DNA of 64,000 nucleotides from Thiotrichaceae bacterium (GTDB taxonomy: Bacteria > Pseudomonadota > Gammaproteobacteria > SZUA-140), in the NCBI GenBank assembly GCA_002401765.2, contig NVTY02000083.1, forward strand, positions 1 through 64,000. The letters run 5' to 3'. Below are positions 57,563 through 64,000 of the stretch, piece by piece. Under the pieces are notes generated by a model. That model saw only the letters and a program-made list of their open reading frames with translations. It ran no database searches and was not told where the DNA came from. How positions within the stretch are numbered: position 1 is the stretch's first letter; each line of letters starts with the position of its first letter. The position numbers and the translations under genes were made by a program.

Positions 57563-59245
57563 ATGTTACTACAAGTCGATAACCTTAAGACCTACCTGCG
57601 CGCTGGTAAAAATATTGTTAAGGCGGTTGATGGTGTTAGCTTTAGCATCGATAAAGGTGAAATTTTTTGCCTCGTGGGTGAGTCGGGCAGCGGTAAGTCG
57701 ATTACCGCACTCTCGGTGATTCAACTGATTCCCAAAGATATCTGTAGCCATCCCGATGGGCGCATCATTTTTCGTGGTGGTAACCTTGATGGCAATGGCG
57801 AACGCGAAACGATCGATATGTTAACGGCCCCTGAAGAGACAAAGCGCAAGGTGTGCGGCGCGCGTATCGCAATGATCTTTCAAGAACCGATGACCTCGCT
57901 TAACCCCGTTTTTACCGTTGGCGATCAAATTATTGAAGTGTTACAGATTCACAGGCCCGAGATCGATGATGCCGAAGCGCGTAGTCGTGCCATTGCAGCA
58001 TTGGTGCAGGTACAGATTTCCGATCCGGAAATGCGCATGGATGAATTTCCCCACCGTCTTTCCGGCGGGCAGCGCCAGCGGGTGATGATTGCGATGGCGA
58101 TGGCGTGTGAACCCGACCTCTTGATTGCCGATGAACCCACCACCGCGCTGGATGTCACGGTGCAGGCAGAGATACTGCGGCTGATGAAAGATTTACAGGC
58201 ACGCAAGGGGATGAGTATCCTCTTTATCACCCATGATTTTGGTGTGGTGGCAAAAATGGCAGACCGCGTTGCGGTGATGCGCAAGGGTAAGATTGTGGAA
58301 GAGGGGACGTTACAGCAGGTGTTGCATCAGCCAAAGCATGATTACACCCAACAGCTATTGGCGGCGCTGCCTGAAAACTTAAAGCGTCAACGTGATTTAC
58401 AGTTGGCCGAGAATCCACCGCCAGTGACACCACCCGCAAAAGAGATAGCACAGCCACCGTTGATTGATGTGCAGCAACTGGAAGTCTATTTCCCGATTAA
58501 AAAAGGATTGTTCAGGCGCACGGTTGACCATGTCAAAGCGGTCGATGGTGTTGACCTGAAAATCCCGCAAGGGCAGTTACTGGCGCTGGTAGGAGAGTCT
58601 GGTTGTGGCAAGACCACGCTGGGGCGGGCGATTCTGCGCCTGGTTGATTCAACGGCCGGAACGATTGCCTTTAAACAGCAGGAGATCACCCACCTAAAGC
58701 GTAAAGCGATGATCCCTTTTCGGCGTGATATGCAGATCATTTTTCAAGACCCGATGTCATCACTCAACCCTCGCATGACGGTTGTCGGTACATTGATTGA
58801 ACCGATGGCGGTGCATGGCATTGGTGAATCAAAAGATGAACGGATCGAGATTGCGCGTAAGATATTAGAGCGGGTGCAGCTCGATGGTGATCATCTGTGG
58901 CGTTACCCACATGAGTTTTCGGGCGGGCAACGCCAACGTATTGGGCTGGCGCGCGCGCTGGTATTGAACCCTAAATTTATTGTGTGTGACGAAGTGACCA
59001 GCGCGCTGGATGTCTCGGTGCAGGCCGAAGTGTTGCAGTTGTTGATGGAGCTGCGCGCAGAAAAAGGACTGACGTTACTCTTTATTACGCATGACATCAG
59101 CGTGGTGGAGTACATCAGTGATGAAATGGCGGTGATGCATAATGGTAAAATTGTTGAGCGTGGCCCGACGGCGGATATCTGCCGTAACCCGCAGCAGGAA
59201 TATACCCAAAACCTGCTCTCTGCGGTACCGCGTCTGGTATTATAA
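57563..59245 (+). CDS. Peptide ABC transporter, two fused ATPase domains (YejF-like)
   Basis: Two Walker A (GESGSGKS, GESGCGKT), two LSGGQRQR/FSGGQRQR signatures, Walker B LLIADEPTTALD and FIVCDEVTSALD. Confidence 0.92.
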   Translation: MLLQVDNLKTYLRAGKNIVKAVDGVSFSIDKGEIFCLVGESGSGKSITALSVIQLIPKDICSHPDGRIIFRGGNLDGNGERETIDMLTAPEETKRKVCGARIAMIFQEPMTSLNPVFTVGDQIIEVLQIHRPEIDDAEARSRAIAALVQVQISDPEMRMDEFPHRLSGGQRQRVMIAMAMACEPDLLIADEPTTALDVTVQAEILRLMKDLQARKGMSILFITHDFGVVAKMADRVAVMRKGKIVEEGTLQQVLHQPKHDYTQQLLAALPENLKRQRDLQLAENPPPVTPPAKEIAQPPLIDVQQLEVYFPIKKGLFRRTVDHVKAVDGVDLKIPQGQLLALVGESGCGKTTLGRAILRLVDSTAGTIAFKQQEITHLKRKAMIPFRRDMQIIFQDPMSSLNPRMTVVGTLIEPMAVHGIGESKDERIEIARKILERVQLDGDHLWRYPHEFSGGQRQRIGLARALVLNPKFIVCDEVTSALDVSVQAEVLQLLMELRAEKGLTLLFITHDISVVEYISDEMAVMHNGKIVERGPTADICRNPQQEYTQNLLSAVPRLVL

Positions 59246-59251
59246 ATCTAG

Positions 59252-61285
59252 ATGAATCATTCACAAGAACGGCCGTTACTCCGAGTCGAAGGCCTGGTGA
59301 CGACCTTTGCAGGGCATCAGCAGACGGTACGTGCCGTGGACGGCGTCAGCCTTTCGATTCATCGCGGTGAAACTTATGCGCTGCTGGGCGAGTCTGGCTG
59401 TGGCAAGTCGATGACCTCCCTTTCGATTATGCGCCTGTTACCGCCCGCTGGCCGTATTAACAGCGGACGCGTGCTGTTTGATGGCGAAGATCTGATGACG
59501 CTATCGGATGCAAAGATGCGACGCATCCGAGGCAAGCGGATCGCGATGATCTTTCAGGAACCGATGACCTCGCTTAACCCGGTAGTGACGATTGGTGAGC
59601 AGATCGCTGAGTCGGTACGCCTGCACCAGGGGGTAAACGGTGAAGTGGCCAAGGCAAAGGTTGAGGCGCTGCTCAATGATGTCGGTATCGCTGATCCTCT
59701 GCAGCGTTATGGCGATTATCCGCATCAACTCTCGGGCGGGATGAAGCAGCGCGTGATGATCGCAATGGCACTGGCCGGTGAACCTGAATTATTGATTGCC
59801 GACGAACCGACCACCGCCCTGGATGTGACGATTCAGGCGCAGGTGCTGGCACTGCTGAAAAAATTACAGCAGGAACGCGGCATGGCGCTGTTGTTGATCA
59901 CGCATGACCTCGGGGTGGTCTCCGAGATGGCGGGTACCGTTGGCGTGATGTATGCCGGTCAACTGGTAGAAGAAGCGACACGCGCACAATTCTTTTCAGG
60001 CGCGAAGCACCCCTATAGCCAGAAACTGTTTGAGTCACTGCCCACTATTGAAAAACGAGACCAGCCTCTGGCGGTGATTCAGGGTGCCGTGCCATCACTG
60101 GCTGCAACATTCACCGGCTGCCGTTTTGCTGAGCGTTGTGATTTTAGCGAGGCGAGTTGCCATCAGCATCTGCCGCGCTGGAGTGATCAGGGGGCTGGGC
60201 ATGGGCTGCGTTGTCATATGGTTGACCCTGCTTATATTGGCACATTCAAAAACAACATTGAAACATTACCGCAGCGTCAGTTGTCCACTAGCAAGGCAGA
60301 AAAATCAGTGGATGCCACGCCACTGTTAGTGGTGCGGGATCTTAAAATGCACTTCCAGATCAGAAATGGCCTGTTTAATCGCCATGCAGGAAAATTGTAT
60401 GCAGTCGATGGCCTCTCATTGCAGATTGAAAAGGGGCGCACATTGGCGCTGGTAGGTGAGTCGGGTTGTGGCAAAACCACCGTCGGCAAGGCAATTTTAC
60501 AATTGAACCGGCCCACCAGTGGCGAGGTGTTGTTTGAGGGGGATGATCTTACGCAGATCAGCGATGCCGCATTGCGTTCTCGTCGTAATGATTTTCAAAT
60601 TATCTTTCAGGATCCCTTCTCATCGATGAACCCACGGATGAAGGTGGTCGATATTATCCGAGAAGGGATGGTGACGCTTGGGATTGGGGGCAGTGATGCC
60701 GAACAATTGGCGCGGGTTGATCAATTACTGGGGCAGGTCGGTTTGCCACTCAATGTGCGTGACCGTTATCCACATGAGTTTTCAGGCGGGCAGCGTCAAC
60801 GCATCTGTATTGCACGAGCCCTGGCGGTGAACCCTAAATTGATTATTTGTGACGAACCGACTAGCGCACTTGATGTCTCAGTACAGGCGCAAATCCTAAA
60901 CCTCTTAAAAGAGTTGCAGCAGACGATGGGACTCTCTTATCTCTTTATTACCCATAATCTTTCCGTGGTTTCCTACCTGGCTGATGAGGTAGCGGTGATG
61001 TATCTTGGGCGGATTGTCGAGCAGGGAACCGTCGAAGACGTGCTAAATAATCCGCAACACCCTTATACCCAGGCATTAATCTCTGCGATACCGGTGATTG
61101 ATAAAGCAGAAGGGAGAACCTTGATTCGCCTAGAAGGCGACCTACCTTCTCCAGCCTCGCCGCCAGCAGGTTGTCATTTTCATACACGTTGTCCTAAGAC
61201 AATGGCTAAATGTGGTGAGCATTATCCGCAAAGTTCGAATTTAAGTAACAGCCATCGAGTGAGCTGTTTTTTATATTTAGATTGA
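59252..61285 (+). CDS. Second peptide ABC transporter protein with two fused ATPase domains (DppD-DppF type)
   Basis: Two ABC cassettes (LSGGMKQR, FSGGQRQR), each followed by a Cys-rich oligopeptide/dipeptide C-terminal motif. Confidence 0.92.
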   Translation: MNHSQERPLLRVEGLVTTFAGHQQTVRAVDGVSLSIHRGETYALLGESGCGKSMTSLSIMRLLPPAGRINSGRVLFDGEDLMTLSDAKMRRIRGKRIAMIFQEPMTSLNPVVTIGEQIAESVRLHQGVNGEVAKAKVEALLNDVGIADPLQRYGDYPHQLSGGMKQRVMIAMALAGEPELLIADEPTTALDVTIQAQVLALLKKLQQERGMALLLITHDLGVVSEMAGTVGVMYAGQLVEEATRAQFFSGAKHPYSQKLFESLPTIEKRDQPLAVIQGAVPSLAATFTGCRFAERCDFSEASCHQHLPRWSDQGAGHGLRCHMVDPAYIGTFKNNIETLPQRQLSTSKAEKSVDATPLLVVRDLKMHFQIRNGLFNRHAGKLYAVDGLSLQIEKGRTLALVGESGCGKTTVGKAILQLNRPTSGEVLFEGDDLTQISDAALRSRRNDFQIIFQDPFSSMNPRMKVVDIIREGMVTLGIGGSDAEQLARVDQLLGQVGLPLNVRDRYPHEFSGGQRQRICIARALAVNPKLIICDEPTSALDVSVQAQILNLLKELQQTMGLSYLFITHNLSVVSYLADEVAVMYLGRIVEQGTVEDVLNNPQHPYTQALISAIPVIDKAEGRTLIRLEGDLPSPASPPAGCHFHTRCPKTMAKCGEHYPQSSNLSNSHRVSCFLYLD

Positions 61286-61582
61286 GAGCCTGACTTATCT
61301 TTTCATTTTTAATTCGATATTACTGCTCGTTTATGGCCATAAAAACCCAGATCATCTTTCCAATAATCACGTTGTGAAATTGTTTTATCAACCCACTTTT
61401 GGCCATTAAATTTAGTTTTAAATCCTATTATTTTAACCTTGCGATTATACGTAATTGAAGATGGATTTGGAAAATTTCAAGTATTGTGATTATAATGGCG
61501 CGCCTCTGATTAATTCGTGAACGAAGTTTTGTTGTTATGACTTAATCAGAGGCGGCATCATTTTTTAATCATAAGGAATATC

Positions 61583-62215
61583 ATGGTCGATAATAAAAAA
61601 GCTACAACCAAAAAGAGCGCAGTTAAAAAGACAGCTGCTAAAAATCCAACCACCAAAAAACGTGCAGCTAAGAAAAAAGCAGCAGCACCTACAAGCAGCG
61701 CATTGCTAACAGCAGCACCTGTTAATAAAGATCACGCAAAGTCTATTGCTACTTTAGCAAAAGCGGTTGCTAAGTCTGAGCGTGCTGATAAAGCATCAGC
61801 CGACGCCGCAGATAAAGTGGCTGTAGCGAAAGATAAGGCTGCTAACGCTAAGGCCAATGCTAAAGCTAAGAAAACAGCAGCGGCTAAAAAAGCAGTCGCT
61901 CGTGCTGCGGATGTTTTTGACAAAGCAAATGCTGCACTGGCTGAGAAAGTGGCTGCATCTAAAGCGGCTGCTGTAATCACCGCAGATGCTGCTAGTGAAG
62001 TAAGCGCTGGAATCGCAAAAGACCAAGCTAAGCAGGCTGCTATTGCTGTTTTTACAGCCAAGTGGGAAAAAGTATTCGACCGTAAAGCGAATGTAGCGGC
62101 TAAAGCCAAAGCAAAAGCTAAAAAATCAGCCGCTAAAGCAGCTGCCGCTAAGCAAAAAGCAACCGCCGCTAAGAAAAAATCAGCCGCTAAAGCCGCTAAG
62201 AAAAAGTCTGCTTAA
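61583..62215 (+). CDS. Histone H1-like Lys/Ala-rich protein
   Basis: 210 aa dominated by K and A, terminal AKKSAAKAAAAKQKATAAKKKSAAKAAKKKSA repeats. Confidence 0.8.
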   Translation: MVDNKKATTKKSAVKKTAAKNPTTKKRAAKKKAAAPTSSALLTAAPVNKDHAKSIATLAKAVAKSERADKASADAADKVAVAKDKAANAKANAKAKKTAAAKKAVARAADVFDKANAALAEKVAASKAAAVITADAASEVSAGIAKDQAKQAAIAVFTAKWEKVFDRKANVAAKAKAKAKKSAAKAAAAKQKATAAKKKSAAKAAKKKSA

Positions 62216-62242
62216 TTCTCAGGCAGGGTCGATGTTTAAAAA

Positions 62243-62277
62243 GGGTGCTGCCATTCTGTGGTAGCACCCTTTTTTTG
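62243..62277 (+). terminator. Rho-independent terminator after the H1-like gene
   Basis: GGGTGCTGCCA-ttc-TGTGGTAGCACCC then TTTTTTT. Confidence 0.9.
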
Positions 62278-62352
62278 TGAAAAATTCAATGCTGTGTGCT
62301 CGTCATATGGATGAGATAATTCCCTCTTTATTTTATAGGATTTCTTACGCTC

Positions 62353-63174
62353 ATGCCGTCCATTTCTGTCATTATTCCGACTTACAATCGAATCGAAACG
62401 TTACCACGGGCGATTGAATCGGTAATGGTGCAAACGCATCCGGCAAATGAGCTGATTATCGTCGATGATGGCTCGACTGATGGCACCGTTGCATGGCTTG
62501 GTGAGCATTACCCCCAGATCAAACTCATCAAGCAGCAAAATAGCGGCGTGAGTGCCGCGCGCAATCGCGGTATCGAAGTCGCGAGCGGTGAATGGATAGC
62601 GTTGCTCGACTCTGATGATGAATGGCTGCCGAAAAAACTGGAAAAACAGCTCGCACTTCTGGCCAGTGAACCTGAATTCAAACTGGTGCATGGCGATGAG
62701 ATCTGGATTCGCAACGGCGTTCGCGTCAATCAGATGAAAAAACACAGCAAAAAAGGCGGCTGGATATTTCAGGACTGTCTGCCACTGTGTGCCATCTCAC
62801 CTTCCGCGGTGATGATTCACCGCTCAATCTTTGATGATGTTGGCCTGTTTGACGAAACACTTCCCGCCTGCGAAGACTACGACCTGTGGCTGCGCATCAC
62901 CTGCCGCTACCCAGTGCTCTATTGTGATCAGCCGTTGATTCAGAAATATGGCGGCCATGAAGACCAGCTCTCTCGAAAACATTGGGGGATGGATCGTTTT
63001 CGGATTCAGGCATTGGAGAGGGTTTTGGAAGTGGGTGGGCTTAATGAAAGTGATCATGCTGCTGCGCTGAAGATGATGTTGGGTAAAGTGAAGGTGGTGT
63101 TGGGTGGGGCAAGAAAACGAAATAACGATAACGTTATCGTTACTTATGAAGCATTATTAGTGAGATGGCGTTAG
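62353..63174 (+). CDS. Glycosyltransferase family 2
   Basis: SVIIPTYNRIETLPRAIESVMVQTHPANELIIVDDGSTDGT; GVSAARNRGIEVASGEWIALLDSDDEW. Confidence 0.92.
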   Translation: MPSISVIIPTYNRIETLPRAIESVMVQTHPANELIIVDDGSTDGTVAWLGEHYPQIKLIKQQNSGVSAARNRGIEVASGEWIALLDSDDEWLPKKLEKQLALLASEPEFKLVHGDEIWIRNGVRVNQMKKHSKKGGWIFQDCLPLCAISPSAVMIHRSIFDDVGLFDETLPACEDYDLWLRITCRYPVLYCDQPLIQKYGGHEDQLSRKHWGMDRFRIQALERVLEVGGLNESDHAAALKMMLGKVKVVLGGARKRNNDNVIVTYEALLVRWR

Positions 63175-63344
63175 TCTGTGTTTATTGGATCTCCAGCGTG
63201 CTAAGTACTGATATTTCAGGTTTATTTAATAACGTGGGTATAGATCATTGTCGTTGAGCCATCGCTATGGCGAGGTAATGCCTGTTTCCTTATTATTGTC
63301 GCATGATGTGCCGAGAGTAGTGTAGCCATGCGCCATTCGAAAGG

Positions 63345-63866
63345 CCGATGAAAAAGGTGAACTCTCACGCATCACGATGGCACAACAGGTCGATGAACGA
63401 CCCGGTGTATTAATGAAAAAAGCGTGGGTGGTCTATACCAAGTCTTATCTCACCCAGGCTGACACAGTTGTAAAATACCTAGCACAATACAGCCACGATT
63501 GCGATCAGCAATCACCGCTTACAACGTATCACCGATGAACAGGTCACCTTCGACTGGCAGGACTACCGAAAAAAAGCCAAACGTCAATCGATGAGCCTCA
63601 GTGGCGAAGAGTTTATTCGATGGTTTTTACTGCATGTACTGCCCAAGGGACTAATGCGAATCAGACACTACGGTTTTCTATCAAACCGATGCCGCAAGGA
63701 AAAGCTAGCGAAGATACGTGGCTATATCACACAATCCAATGAAGCCTCATTAAGCCAGCGCACAGAACAAAAAATGGCCGAGCCTATTACAACCCCACGC
63801 TGCCTCTGCCCAAAGTGCAAAGCGGGCACGCTTCAGGTCATCGCCGAGAAGGCGGTTGTGCGGTGA
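63345..63866 (+). pseudogene. IS91-family (Y2) transposase remnant
   Basis: Frames read AWVVYTKSYLTQADTVVKYLAQYSH..., QVTFDWQDYRKKAKRQSMSLSGEEFIRWFLLHVLPKGLMRIRHYGFLSNRCRKEKL; frames shift between segments and the N-terminal part is missing. Confidence 0.82.
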
Positions 63867-64000
63867 ACGACGACAATATGTAAGCTAGATTAGCCGTAAA
63901 AGTTAACTTCGTTGCGCAGGCACTCGACTGCCTGGGGCTTCATTGGGTCGAATGGCCAATAAATGCGTTATTTTGTATATCCTGGTATAAAAAGATAGAC

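Overview
The window looks like a gammaproteobacterial chromosome segment. The lineage is inferred from gene content only. Its left end (about 1-6.9 kb) is an accessory patchwork: the tail of an integron cassette array with two recognisable attC sites, an intact Y1 (RAYT-like) transposase next to an exact 66-bp tandem repeat, and decayed IS3-, Y1- and IS256-type remnants. The same patch holds a secreted protein with one CXXCH motif and an orphan protein whose N-terminus resembles the 'VDNRPEA...QRKL...IQRK' leader of DUF4157/eCIS-type effectors. Next come a minus-strand cellulose operon (bcsA-bcsB-bcsZ-bcsC-like), a 5' fragment of a group II intron without an RT gene, and a damaged Mrp-type antiporter operon. 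That operon has two apparent frameshifts, and its mrpD is cut off against an opposing aminotransferase pseudogene. The rest is mostly conserved: ABC-F, ion channel, sensor kinases, prmB, hemN, aroC, a five-tRNA cluster, tig-clpP-clpX-lon-hup-tRNA-Val/Asp-ppiD, fabI, a peptide ABC transporter with two double-ATPase proteins, a histone H1-like protein, a GT2 glycosyltransferase and an IS91-type remnant. Products were assigned by reading motifs and family resemblance in the translations. No database search was run. I saw no clear-cut new multi-gene defence system. The best leads are the integron tail, the orphan effector-like protein, the broken Mrp/aminotransferase junction and the unusual peptide ABC transporter.
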